Of a DNA stretch of 28,805 bases, positions 1 through 7,353 are shown piece after piece. Under the pieces are notes generated by a model. That model saw only the letters and a program-made list of their open reading frames with translations. It made no database searches and was not told where the DNA came from. The stretch spans positions 1 through 28,805 of the forward strand of contig JBPOIC010000042.1 of the NCBI GenBank assembly GCA_052034865.1, written 5' to 3'. The stretch comes from JBPOIC01 sp052034865. GTDB taxonomy: Bacteria > UBA10199 > JADFYH01. A program made the translations under genes and the position numbers. Numbering within the stretch: position 1 is the first letter of the stretch; the number at the start of each line of letters is the position of its first letter.

Positions 1-2
1 CA

Positions 3-359
3 CCAGTATCAGTGATTGGTTTGACTGGAATTACATCAATTGCAGCCGGAAGCTCTCATTCGCTGGCACTTGATGAAAGCGGAGGAGTATGGGCTTGGGG
101 TAGAAACGATAGTGGTCAAGTGGGAGATAAAACGACGTCCTACAAAGCTGATCCTGTTCGAGTAAAAGACAAAAATACAGGGATTTATGTGACTGGTGCG
201 GATAGCATCGGAGCCGGTTCACTTCACAGCATTTCGGTCATTACATCCAATGATTTGCATCTTGTGTATAACTGGGGTGAAAACGAAGATAGGCAGCTGA
301 ACCAGGGATCCAGCACTGCCGATGTGAGTAGTGCTGTTTGGGCTCTTCTTTCTCTTTAG
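3..359 (+). CDS. RCC1-repeat protein, C-terminal fragment (5' end outside window)
   Basis: The reading frame is open from the left edge, so only about the last 118 residues are present. They contain the RCC1/BLIP-II beta-propeller signature: a GLTGITSIAAGSSHSLAL stretch followed by GGVWAWGRNDSGQVGD, then a second, more degenerate blade (SIGAGSLHSISV, then YNWGENEDRQL). RCC1-type propellers mediate protein-protein contacts, and in bacteria they are often parts of large surface or secreted proteins. The cellular location cannot be judged without the N-terminus. A GTG at position 12 is an internal codon of the same frame and is not a credible start, because the repeat continues upstream of it. 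A strong terminator follows the stop, so this gene ends its transcript. The RCC1 assignment is firm; the protein's role is unknown. Confidence 0.85.
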   Translation, partial: PVSVIGLTGITSIAAGSSHSLALDESGGVWAWGRNDSGQVGDKTTSYKADPVRVKDKNTGIYVTGADSIGAGSLHSISVITSNDLHLVYNWGENEDRQLNQGSSTADVSSAVWALLSL

Positions 360-380
360 TATTTCTTAAGTTTAAACTCC

Positions 381-411
381 AAAAGCCTCCCTTCTCGGGA
401 GGCTTTTTTTT
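381..411 (+). terminator. Rho-independent terminator after the RCC1 gene
   Basis: GCCTCCC (385-391) pairs with GGGAGGC (397-403) around a 5-nt loop. It is preceded by AAAA and followed by eight T residues. It lies 22 nt after the RCC1 stop codon and separates that gene from the riboflavin operon. With A and T runs on both sides it could also work in reverse, but no minus-strand gene needs it. Confidence 0.93.
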
Positions 412-522
412 ACCTTACGCAAAAGACGATTTGGCTGTTTTCATTCCATATAAAATTCTCTATGGTCTTTTTAGTTTTTAAATAAGCTTCAAATTGTTAT
501 CCAATCCATCCTCAGGAGAGAT

Positions 523-1728
523 ATGGCGACTCTTAAAAAAAGTCCAAATCTGAAAACCGATAACGAGTGGATGAATCTTGCGATTGATGCGGCTTTGGCG
601 GGAGGAAAAACTTCTCCTAATCCGCGAGTAGGTGCGGTCATCGTCCGCAATCAAAAAGTATTGGCAACCGGTTTTCATCGAGGGCCAGGATCAGATCACG
701 CCGAGATCGATGCATTTAAAAAAGCGAAAGGTTCTTTAAAGGGCGCGACTTTATATGTCACCCTCGAGCCGTGCTGCCATGTTGAGAAACGCACTCCTCC
801 GTGCGTCGATGCGATTATTCGAAGTGGCATTCAAAGAGTGGTTGTGGGGCGCATCGATCCCAATCCTCAGGTGCAGGGAAAAGGGATTGATTGCCTGAAA
901 GAACATGGAATCGATGTCGAAGTCGGGTGCCTTTCGTGGGAATGCGAAGCGCTTAACCGAGCTTATGAAAAGTGGATTCAGACCGGTTTTCCCTATCTCA
1001 TCCTGAAATCGGCCATGACCCTGGATGGAAAAATTGCCAGTGCCTTGGGAGAGTCTCACTGGATTACGGGCGAAGAATCGCGCAAGCGGGTTCATGAATT
1101 ACGATCTTTGGTAGATGGCGTCCTCGTAGGATTTCAAACCGCCCAAAATGATGATCCTCAACTTACCGTTCGATCGGTGGCGGGCAAAAATCCCATTCGT
1201 ATCGTTCTTGATTCCCGTCTACGTTTATCCGATGAACTTCATCTTTTCAAAAATCAGAAAAAAACTCCCACCTGGATTGCAACCCTTGCCGATCAGGAGT
1301 CCAACCCAAGGGTTCCTCCCCTTCAGAAAAAAGGGATGGGGTTTATCTTTTGCCGTTCCAATTCACAGGGGCGCGTCGATTTGGCAGATCTTTTTTCTCA
1401 ACTCGGAAAAAAAGGGATCACAAGTGTTTTAATCGAAGGTGGATCGACGCTGGCTTCTGCCCTGATTGGAGAGAGCCTGATGGATGAATGGTGGCTCTTT
1501 GTTGCCCCGCGAATTTTGGGAAAAGGAGCCCTGGATCTTTTCGGAGAGCTGAAAGTCGCTTCTCTAAAACAGACCCCCGCTTTCGAGCAGATTGGACTGG
1601 AAGGAATTGGAAAAGATCTTTTGATGATTTTAAGACCGAAGGGACCTGAGGTTGTGGGGGAAGAGTCCAGAAGACAGAATTCAGAAGACAGAATACAGAA
1701 ACCCAAAACCCAGAAAGATCAGAATTAG
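523..1728 (+). CDS. ribD: Bifunctional diaminohydroxyphosphoribosylaminopyrimidine deaminase / 5-amino-6-(5-phosphoribosylamino)uracil reductase
   Basis: RibD carries out the second and third steps of riboflavin synthesis: deamination of the pyrimidine ring, then NADPH-dependent reduction of the ribosyl side chain. The N-terminal deaminase domain (about residues 15-150) has the zinc-site HAE (59-61) and PCC...RTPPC (83-94) motifs. The C-terminal reductase domain (about 157-375) has KSAMTLDGKIA, WITGEESR and LIEGGSTLASAL. The ATG follows a good AGGAGAG site (514-520). It is the first gene of ribD-ribE-ribBA-ribH. No FMN riboswitch-like sequence is visible in the 111 nt upstream. Oddity: residues from about 381 to 401 form a hydrophilic tail (EESRRQNSEDRIQKPKTQ) encoded by a repeat that is intergenic elsewhere in this window, so it is probably not part of the conserved fold. 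Confidence 0.97.
   Translation: MATLKKSPNLKTDNEWMNLAIDAALAGGKTSPNPRVGAVIVRNQKVLATGFHRGPGSDHAEIDAFKKAKGSLKGATLYVTLEPCCHVEKRTPPCVDAIIRSGIQRVVVGRIDPNPQVQGKGIDCLKEHGIDVEVGCLSWECEALNRAYEKWIQTGFPYLILKSAMTLDGKIASALGESHWITGEESRKRVHELRSLVDGVLVGFQTAQNDDPQLTVRSVAGKNPIRIVLDSRLRLSDELHLFKNQKKTPTWIATLADQESNPRVPPLQKKGMGFIFCRSNSQGRVDLADLFSQLGKKGITSVLIEGGSTLASALIGESLMDEWWLFVAPRILGKGALDLFGELKVASLKQTPAFEQIGLEGIGKDLLMILRPKGPEVVGEESRRQNSEDRIQKPKTQKDQN
1663..1728 (+). repeat. CAGAAGACAGAATTCAG-type repeat within the ribD 3' end
   Basis: A purine-rich, partly tandem run (AGAAGACAGAATTCAGAAGA, then GACAGAATACAGAAACCC) covers the last 21 codons and the stop of ribD. The same vocabulary recurs just after the nif3-like gene (8182-8220) and after polA (28051-28090). 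Here it lies in frame and extends the protein. The similarity was seen by eye, without alignment statistics. Confidence 0.6.
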
Positions 1729-1748
1729 AAAGTAGGGAGAACGTTTGG

Positions 1749-2375
1749 ATGTTTACAGGAATTATTGAAGGAGTTGGAAAAGTTCAAAAGGTAGAAGATC
1801 AGAATTCGTCCCGTCGTCTCTGGATTCAATCTCCGTTTTCCTTACGTCAGGAAAAGCCAGGAGATTCCATTGCCGTCAACGGATGCTGTCTCACCATCAT
1901 TCAAAAAAATAAAAACAGCTTTGCAGCAGATGTTTCTCCCGAAACCCTTGAGCGAACCTCCTTGGGCGAGCTTGTAGCGGAAAGTCTTATCAATCTTGAG
2001 CGCCCTTTAAGGCTTCAGGACCGCTTAGGAGGCCATCTCGTTCAAGGTCATGTGGATGGAGTAGGAAAGATCAAATCAATTCGTCCTCATCAAACACCCC
2101 AGGGAAATTATCTCTTCCTGAATTTTTCTTATCCCTCTTTTCTGAAAAAATACCTTGTTGAAAAGGGATCGATCACGATCGATGGAATTAGTCTGACGCT
2201 CAATCGCGTTTGGGGCACTTTTTTTGAGGTCTGCATTATTCCACACACCCAGGCGCTCACGACTTTGACACATAAAAAACCCGGTGCTAGGGTCAACCTC
2301 GAGGTCGATGTCATGGCAAAATATCTCGAGAAGCTGATTTCCCGGCCACGAGAGATAAGACAAAAGAAAAAATAA
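1749..2375 (+). CDS. ribE: Riboflavin synthase, alpha chain
   Basis: It dismutates two molecules of 6,7-dimethyl-8-ribityllumazine into riboflavin and the pyrimidinedione that is recycled. The two lumazine-binding repeats typical of the family are present: MFTGIIEGVG at residues 1-10 with NGCCLTI and FAADVSPETLERTSLG, then GGHLVQGHVDGVG and GSITIDGISLTLN in the second half. The 208-residue length is normal. A GGGAG site precedes the ATG, and only 20 nt separate it from ribD, so the genes are co-transcribed. It works with the lumazine synthase encoded by ribH downstream. This gene is called ribE in Bacillus-style naming and ribC in E. coli. Confidence 0.97.
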   Translation: MFTGIIEGVGKVQKVEDQNSSRRLWIQSPFSLRQEKPGDSIAVNGCCLTIIQKNKNSFAADVSPETLERTSLGELVAESLINLERPLRLQDRLGGHLVQGHVDGVGKIKSIRPHQTPQGNYLFLNFSYPSFLKKYLVEKGSITIDGISLTLNRVWGTFFEVCIIPHTQALTTLTHKKPGARVNLEVDVMAKYLEKLISRPREIRQKKK

Positions 2376-2419
2376 AGAGGTCATCAAGGTCTGAAAAGAC
2401 ATTCAATTCAGGAAAAAAA

Positions 2420-3676
2420 GTGAAAACATCCCCTACACAAGAAGTGACCGAGCAGGAGCTCAACGAGATCGCAAGTGAGAAAGTGAAACTGGCCCTCGAA
2501 GATTTTCGCCAGGGCAAAATGGTGATTCTTGTTGATGACGAAGATCGTGAAAATGAAGGTGATATTGCTTTGGCCGCCGAGAAATGTACCCCGGAGCTGA
2601 TCAACTTTATGGCGAAATATGCCCGGGGCCTGATTTGCCTGGCGATCGATGGGAAAAAAGCGAAAGAACTCGATTTGCCGCTCATGGTTGAGCAAAAAGA
2701 CAATGATTCTCCCTTTGGAACTGGATTTACGATCTCCATTGATGCCCGCGAAGGAATCAGCACCGGCATTTCTGCCGCAGACCGCTCCCATACCATTTTG
2801 ACTGCCATTCGCGATGTGGCTGTGCCAAACGATCTGGTTCGACCCGGCCATATCTTTCCTTTAAGAGCCCAGGACGGAGGAGTGCTTGTCCGTACTGGCC
2901 AGACAGAAGGCTCTGTCGATCTCGCACGATTGGCCGGTCTAAAACCCGCAGGGATCATCTGCGAAATCATGAATGATGATGGCTCGATGGCTCGCATGCC
3001 CGACCTGGAAATATTTGCCAAAGAGCATGGGTTAAGAATTGTTTCGGTTGCCGATATCATCCGCTATCGCATGCGCAATGAATCGCTGGTGCAGCGTGCC
3101 TCTGAGGCGAATCTTCCTACCGAGTTTGGAGATTTTCAAATCATCGTTTTCGATAATGTGATCGATCAGCGGCACCACGTTGCCCTGGTGAAAGGGGAAA
3201 TTCACCCCGATGAAGAAATTCTGGTGCGTGTCCATTCCGAATGTCTCACGGGCGATACCTTTGGGTCTTATCGTTGCGATTGCGGTCCTCAGCTTCACCG
3301 TGCGATGCAAATGGTAGAAGAAGCGGGTAAGGGTGTGATTCTCTATATTCGTCAGGAAGGACGTGGCATTGGCCTGATGAACAAGATCAAGGCCTACCAT
3401 CTTCAACAGCAGGGCTACGATACCGTCGAGGCGAATGAAAAACTTGGCTTCAAACCTGATCTGAGAGATTACGGCATTGGTGCCCAGATTCTCGTCAATC
3501 TCGGTCTTAAAAAGATTCGTCTGATGACGAACAATCCCAAAAAAGTTGTTGGCCTCGAAGGCTACGGGTTGGAAATTGTTGAGCGTGTGCCCATCGAGAT
3601 CGATCCACACCAAGCCAATCGTGAATATTTGAAAGCCAAAAAGGAAAAATTGGGACATTGGTTGCAAAAAGTTTAA
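2420..3676 (+). CDS. ribBA: Bifunctional 3,4-dihydroxy-2-butanone-4-phosphate synthase / GTP cyclohydrolase II
   Basis: RibBA supplies both precursors of the pathway: it opens GTP and makes the four-carbon unit from ribulose 5-phosphate. The N-terminal synthase domain (about residues 20-220) has DDEDRENEGD (39-48), the active-site loop TGFTISIDAREG, and RPGHIFPLRA. The C-terminal cyclohydrolase II domain (about 225-418) has the zinc cysteines C275, C286 and C288 in ECLTGDTFGSYRCDC, then RQEGRGIGL and DLRDYGIGAQIL. Both sets of catalytic residues look intact, so neither half appears degenerate. The start is GTG at 2420, 44 nt after ribE, with a weak AGGAAAA upstream. Confidence 0.97.
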   Translation: MKTSPTQEVTEQELNEIASEKVKLALEDFRQGKMVILVDDEDRENEGDIALAAEKCTPELINFMAKYARGLICLAIDGKKAKELDLPLMVEQKDNDSPFGTGFTISIDAREGISTGISAADRSHTILTAIRDVAVPNDLVRPGHIFPLRAQDGGVLVRTGQTEGSVDLARLAGLKPAGIICEIMNDDGSMARMPDLEIFAKEHGLRIVSVADIIRYRMRNESLVQRASEANLPTEFGDFQIIVFDNVIDQRHHVALVKGEIHPDEEILVRVHSECLTGDTFGSYRCDCGPQLHRAMQMVEEAGKGVILYIRQEGRGIGLMNKIKAYHLQQQGYDTVEANEKLGFKPDLRDYGIGAQILVNLGLKKIRLMTNNPKKVVGLEGYGLEIVERVPIEIDPHQANREYLKAKKEKLGHWLQKV

Positions 3677-3732
3677 TTCCTCTGAGGTCGGGATCAAAAT
3701 CCCTTGGTTCAATCTGTTTTCATTGATCTTCT

Positions 3733-4221
3733 ATGAGCGCTCCCATTGAAAAATCTTCCAGCCTTCGTTTGAGTTTTCAGCTTAAAAAAGCAAACATCGC
3801 CATCGTGATGAGCCGATTCAACGAAAAGATCTCAAGGGCTTTACTTGAAGGCGCGCGCCGCGGTCTTCAAAAGGCTTCCATCCCAAAGTTGAACCTTGAA
3901 ATCATCGAAGTCCCTGGGGCATTTGAAATTCCTCTGGCTGCCAAATGGGCGCTACAGAAAAATAAATTTGATGGAGTGATTTGCCTGGGTGCAGTAATTC
4001 GCGGAGAAACTCCTCATTTTGATTATGTTTGTCAGGGAGTGACCCAGGGGCTCATGCAGGCCCAGCTGGAAACAGGCAAGCCGATGGCGTTTGGCGTCCT
4101 GACAGTTAACACTGTTGAGCAGGCCTTGGAGCGATCTGGAGATAATGAAGAAAACAAGGGTTTTGAGTGTGCGCAGGTTGTGCTCGAAATGATTGAAATC
4201 CAAAGCAGTCTAAAGTCCTAA
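3733..4221 (+). CDS. ribH: 6,7-dimethyl-8-ribityllumazine synthase
   Basis: It condenses the RibD-derived pyrimidinedione with dihydroxybutanone phosphate to give the lumazine used by riboflavin synthase. Family enzymes assemble as pentamers or 60-mer capsids; which form applies here cannot be read from sequence. Visible motifs are SRFN (27-30), PGAFEIP (61-67), GAVIRGETPHFDYV (86-99, catalytic H95) and GVLTVNT. The C-terminal NKG motif reads ENKGFECA. The length of 162 residues is normal. No clear Shine-Dalgarno site lies before the ATG; the 56-nt gap to ribBA suggests read-through from the operon. The usual partner nusB follows, but after a repeat-element insertion. Confidence 0.96.
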   Translation: MSAPIEKSSSLRLSFQLKKANIAIVMSRFNEKISRALLEGARRGLQKASIPKLNLEIIEVPGAFEIPLAAKWALQKNKFDGVICLGAVIRGETPHFDYVCQGVTQGLMQAQLETGKPMAFGVLTVNTVEQALERSGDNEENKGFECAQVVLEMIEIQSSLKS

Positions 4222-4250
4222 ACCGACTTTTGTTTAATTAATATTCATTC

Positions 4251-4488
4251 AACTTACGCGATTTTGGAGTCCGGTGAATTGTTGGGGCATCCGCCTTTTA
4301 AGAAAAGATCCATGGTTCGACGCTTCGTCAAGCTCATGGTTCAACAAGGCCACGGACACCCTATCTCATCTTTAGACGCACTCATGTCTCTCTCATTTTA
4401 ATGAGGCATCCTGAGCTCGTCGAAGGATGATCTTGCAAAGACGGACACCCAAGAACTCATCAATGACAAAAATCGCGTAAGGTGAGTT
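4251..4488. repeat. Dispersed repeat copy 1 with terminal inverted repeats (MITE-like)
   Basis: The left end AACTTACGCGATTTT is matched in inverted form by the right end AAAATCGCGTAAGGTGAGTT, with a 3-nt gap. ATTC flanks both sides (4247-4250 and 4489-4492), a possible 4-bp target duplication. The interior carries CCATGGTTCGACG, GACACCCTATCTCATCTTTA and CATCCTGAGCTCGTCGAAG, all of which recur in reverse orientation at about 15753-16008. No reading frame of note is inside. It fills most of the 340-nt gap between ribH and nusB. Confidence 0.75.
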
Positions 4489-4563
4489 ATTCAAAGAGGA
4501 AACAGGTTTTTTTGAAATCAGGAACAACTTCCGTTTTCATTTCACAAACCTTGTGTGGCGATT

Positions 4564-4974
4564 ATGGGGAATCGAAGAAAAGCCAGGGAGTGTGCCCTTC
4601 AGATCCTGTTTCAACTGGATCTTTCAAAATCCGACTTTCAGGAATCAGTTCGTTATTTCTGGAAATTTAATCCACCCGAATTGGATGAAATCAAAGAATT
4701 TACCACGACCCTTGTCGAAGGGGTTTGGGAGCACCGCAACGAAATCGACCGAAAAATCGAATCTCATTCCACTCACTGGAAACTGGGACGCATGGCCTGT
4801 GTGGATCGCAATATTTTAAGAATTGCAGCCTATGAGTTGCTTTTTTGTCCTGAAATTCCCAAGAGTGTGAGTCTGAACGAGGCGATCGAGTTGGGAAAAA
4901 AATTCGGCACCGAAGATTCGAGCTCGTTCATTAACGGGGTGCTCGATCACATTCATAAAGAGGTGAAAGCGTGA
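4564..4974 (+). CDS. nusB: Transcription antitermination factor NusB
   Basis: NusB binds boxA RNA together with ribosomal protein S10 and supports antitermination, mainly on rRNA operons. The N-terminal helix has the arginine-rich RNA-contact motif NRRKARECALQILFQLDL. The C-terminal half has DRNILRIAAYELLF, then PKSVSLNEAIELGKKFG and FINGVLDHI, all typical. I chose ATG 4564 because family members start with M-G-x-R-R-x-A-R; an in-frame GTG at 4555 is possible and adds three residues. Neither has a good ribosome site. Proximity to ribH is a very common bacterial arrangement. The last bases overlap the GTG of the next gene, implying translational coupling. Confidence 0.95.
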   Translation: MGNRRKARECALQILFQLDLSKSDFQESVRYFWKFNPPELDEIKEFTTTLVEGVWEHRNEIDRKIESHSTHWKLGRMACVDRNILRIAAYELLFCPEIPKSVSLNEAIELGKKFGTEDSSSFINGVLDHIHKEVKA

Positions 4975-5501
4975 TTCATCTTAAGATTTCAGATCATCCT
5001 ATCGATGAGATTTCCACGCAGCTTTCGCTTATTACCTCCTTCCAGGATGTTCGTCCTCTCAAAGGTTGTGCCGGCAAAGTCGATTGGCGCTATAATGGGC
5101 TTTTATCCCACCTGATTCTTACATCAAAATTCAGAGGAATCTGGGGCGATGCGATTCTAATACCAGGTCAGGGGCGAATCGATGCCCAGGAGCTTTTATG
5201 GCTGGGGGTGGGGGACTCGCGAGATTTGAGAGATTCTGAAATTCCCAACCTCTTGACTATGATCGTTGACCGCCTCACCTTAAAAAAATGTAATGCTTTT
5301 TGTTTGTCGCTTTCCGATTTGATTCCTGGGATGTTTGAATGGCGAAACACCGTGCGGTTGCTGGTTTCCATACTTTCAGGACGCGAGGAAGAAATTCACA
5401 TCACCCTCGTTGAAAAAACGCCTTTTGTCGAAGATGCCAAAAAGCGAAACATGGATTTTGCCTTTGATGTTCAGGTTCAATATGAGCTGGCGATGAGCTA
5501 A
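4971..5501 (+). CDS. Stand-alone M17 peptidase N-terminal (macro-like) domain protein
   Basis: The 176-residue protein resembles the N-terminal domain of leucyl aminopeptidase (Peptidase_M17_N) and nothing else I recognise. Supporting features are the alternating beta/alpha pattern and a GDAILIPGQGRIDAQELLWLG stretch, which resembles the part of PepA-type N-domains that ends in a glycine-rich strand. The C-terminal metallopeptidase domain, with its NTDAEGR-type motif, is absent here and does not follow downstream, so this is not an active aminopeptidase. The GTG start overlaps the nusB stop (GTGA), indicating coupled translation. In full-length M17 enzymes this domain supports hexamer assembly and, in E. 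coli PepA, DNA binding. A regulatory or ligand-binding role is inference only. Confidence 0.65.
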   Translation: MIHLKISDHPIDEISTQLSLITSFQDVRPLKGCAGKVDWRYNGLLSHLILTSKFRGIWGDAILIPGQGRIDAQELLWLGVGDSRDLRDSEIPNLLTMIVDRLTLKKCNAFCLSLSDLIPGMFEWRNTVRLLVSILSGREEEIHITLVEKTPFVEDAKKRNMDFAFDVQVQYELAMS

Positions 5502-5625
5502 GACTTTTATCGGATCTATTCCGACAAATTCCGCTCAAACATCATCCAGTCCTGATATTTGAAAGGGAAATGAATTCTCCCAGCCGTCATTCCAACTCCA
5601 TCACTCCCAATGCTTTTTTCAAATC

Positions 5626-6549
5626 ATGAATAAACCCATCATCACTGCCGAACATCTGGTAAAAAAATTTGATCAGTTTACCGCCGTCGATCGCATTCGT
5701 TTCAGCATCCAGGAAGGAGAATGCTTCGGTTTTTTAGGCCCAAACGGTGCAGGAAAAACCTCGACGATGCGCATGATCTATTGTTTTTCGCCCGTCACTG
5801 CCGGCTCGCTCAGGGTTTTCGATAAGGATGTGCGCGATCATGGAAGTGCCATCAAACGCTGGATGGGAGTGGTTCCTCAAGACAACAGTCTTGATCCGGA
5901 TCTTACGGTTCTCGATAATCTCACCCTCTACGCCACTTATTTCGACATTCCCAGAAATGAGGCCAAAACCCGTGCCCTTGAATTGCTCCGGTTTCTTCAG
6001 CTTGAAGAAAAAACCAATGCCAAGCTCGATCACCTCTCCGGTGGAATGAAGCGACGGTTGGTAATCGCCCGCGCATTAATCAATCGTCCCAGGATTTTAA
6101 TCCTTGATGAACCTACCACTGGTTTAGATCCCCAGGCTCGTCACTTAATCTGGAACAAACTGCGCATCCTTAAAAGAAGTGGTGTGACGATGGTGCTGAC
6201 GACTCACTACATGGAGGAGGCGACTCAGCTTTGCGATCGGCTGGTGATCATGAATGAAGGCAAAATTCTCGCAGAGGGATCTCCGCAAGCGCTCATTCAT
6301 AAATATGTCGGAAAAGAAGTGTACGAAATTCGCGGCGCTCGCTCTGTTTTGACGGCCCTGGGAGAGCTTTTCAGGAAACATCATTTGCCCTGTGAGCATT
6401 TCGAAGAAACGCTTTACCTTTTTATTCAGGATGGAAAAATTCCGGATGAAGAGCTTTTGGCTGCCATTCGAAAGATGAACTTTCATCACCGCATGGCGAC
6501 CCTGGAGGATGTGTTTTTAAAGATTTCCGGACGGGAGTTACGAGAGTAA
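5626..6549 (+). CDS. ABC-2 type exporter ATP-binding protein (NodI-like)
   Basis: This is the cytoplasmic ATPase of an exporter. It carries the Walker A GPNGAGKTST (38-47), Q-loop Q85 in VPQDNSLDPDLT, signature LSGGMKRRL (137-145), Walker B LILDEPTTGLDPQ (158-170) and switch histidine H194 in TTHYMEEA. The C-terminal region (about 225-307) is the DRA/NodI-type extension. The ATG at 5626 lacks a good ribosome site, but the first beta-strand (IITAEHLVKKF) begins right after it, which supports this start. The permease gene follows after 47 nt. Rhizobial NodIJ exports lipo-chitooligosaccharides; that substrate should not be assumed here, because many non-rhizobial bacteria carry relatives of unknown substrate. 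Confidence 0.93.
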   Translation: MNKPIITAEHLVKKFDQFTAVDRIRFSIQEGECFGFLGPNGAGKTSTMRMIYCFSPVTAGSLRVFDKDVRDHGSAIKRWMGVVPQDNSLDPDLTVLDNLTLYATYFDIPRNEAKTRALELLRFLQLEEKTNAKLDHLSGGMKRRLVIARALINRPRILILDEPTTGLDPQARHLIWNKLRILKRSGVTMVLTTHYMEEATQLCDRLVIMNEGKILAEGSPQALIHKYVGKEVYEIRGARSVLTALGELFRKHHLPCEHFEETLYLFIQDGKIPDEELLAAIRKMNFHHRMATLEDVFLKISGRELRE

Positions 6550-6596
6550 AAAACGACCGGGCAGAAGTTGTTGGGAGATGAAGGAGATCAGAATTT

Positions 6597-7340
6597 ATGT
6601 TCAAAGTCTGGTATCGGGATTTTTTGGTTTGGTCGCGCTTTTTATTTTCCTCACTTGTTGCGAATCTGGGTGAGCCTTTTCTTTATCTTTTGGCGATTGG
6701 TTACGGAGTGGGGCGTCATGTCAGTGGATTTGAGGGCGTGGCCTACGCCGATTTCATTGCGCCGGCGATTGTTGTGGTTTCAGTGATGAACAGCGCCTCC
6801 TTTGAAACTACGTTTTCTTCATATACACGCATGGCGATTCAGAAAACCTTCGATGCGATTGCCTGCACTCCGCTGACACTAAAAGATATTGTTCTGGGAG
6901 AAATTTTCTGGGCCACGACCAAGGCATGTTTTTCATCTCTTACCATTTTTCTGGTTCTCACCCTTTTTGGGTTGGTCCATACGCCCCTGGCACTTGGGGT
7001 CGTGCTGATCTGTTTTGTGGAGGGCGTTTTGTTTTCTTCGCTTGGAATGCTTGTGACTGGCACGGCGCGAAGTTATGAGATTTTCAATTACTATTTCACT
7101 CTGTTTATTTCGCCGATGTTTTTATTCTCCGGAACTTTCTTCCCTCTTTCCGATTTGCCGCGCTGGGCGCAAGGCATCGCCTGGTTTTTACCCCTGACCC
7201 ATGCGGCACGGGCAGCGCGGGAGTTGTTCTTCGGTCATTTCTCTTTCACCTTTGTGATTTCCTTTTTTTGGCTTTGCGTGGTGGCTTCCCTGAGTTGTTG
7301 GTTGGCAGTTTTAAAAATGGAAAGACGATTGCGAATCTAA
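6597..7340 (+). CDS. ABC-2 type exporter permease (NodJ-like)
   Basis: This 247-residue inner-membrane protein has about six hydrophobic segments: around residues 20-40, 55-75, 105-130, 135-160, 165-190 and 218-240. It also has the ABC-2 permease features ANLGEPFLYLLAIGYGVG near the N-terminus and FSGTFFPLSDLPRWAQ before the last helices, both characteristic of NodJ-type permeases. It forms the membrane channel for the upstream ATPase. The ATG at 6597 has a clear AAGGAGA site (6581-6587). The C-terminus is basic (KMERRLRI), consistent with a cytoplasmic end. The substrate is unknown. The nif3-like gene begins 13 nt later, so the three genes probably share a transcript. Confidence 0.9.
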   Translation: MFKVWYRDFLVWSRFLFSSLVANLGEPFLYLLAIGYGVGRHVSGFEGVAYADFIAPAIVVVSVMNSASFETTFSSYTRMAIQKTFDAIACTPLTLKDIVLGEIFWATTKACFSSLTIFLVLTLFGLVHTPLALGVVLICFVEGVLFSSLGMLVTGTARSYEIFNYYFTLFISPMFLFSGTFFPLSDLPRWAQGIAWFLPLTHAARAARELFFGHFSFTFVISFFWLCVVASLSCWLAVLKMERRLRI

Positions 7341-7353
7341 ACGGAGGTGAACA

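Noticed and set aside
410..420. TTACCTTACGC resembling the terminal inverted repeat of the dispersed element
   Set aside because: About ten bases only, with no continuation into the element; too short to call a remnant.
2311..3060. 249-codon open frame on the minus strand opposite ribBA
   Set aside because: It lies wholly antisense to the well-conserved ribBA synthase domain, is Ser/Arg-rich in the way of shadow frames, and has no ribosome site.
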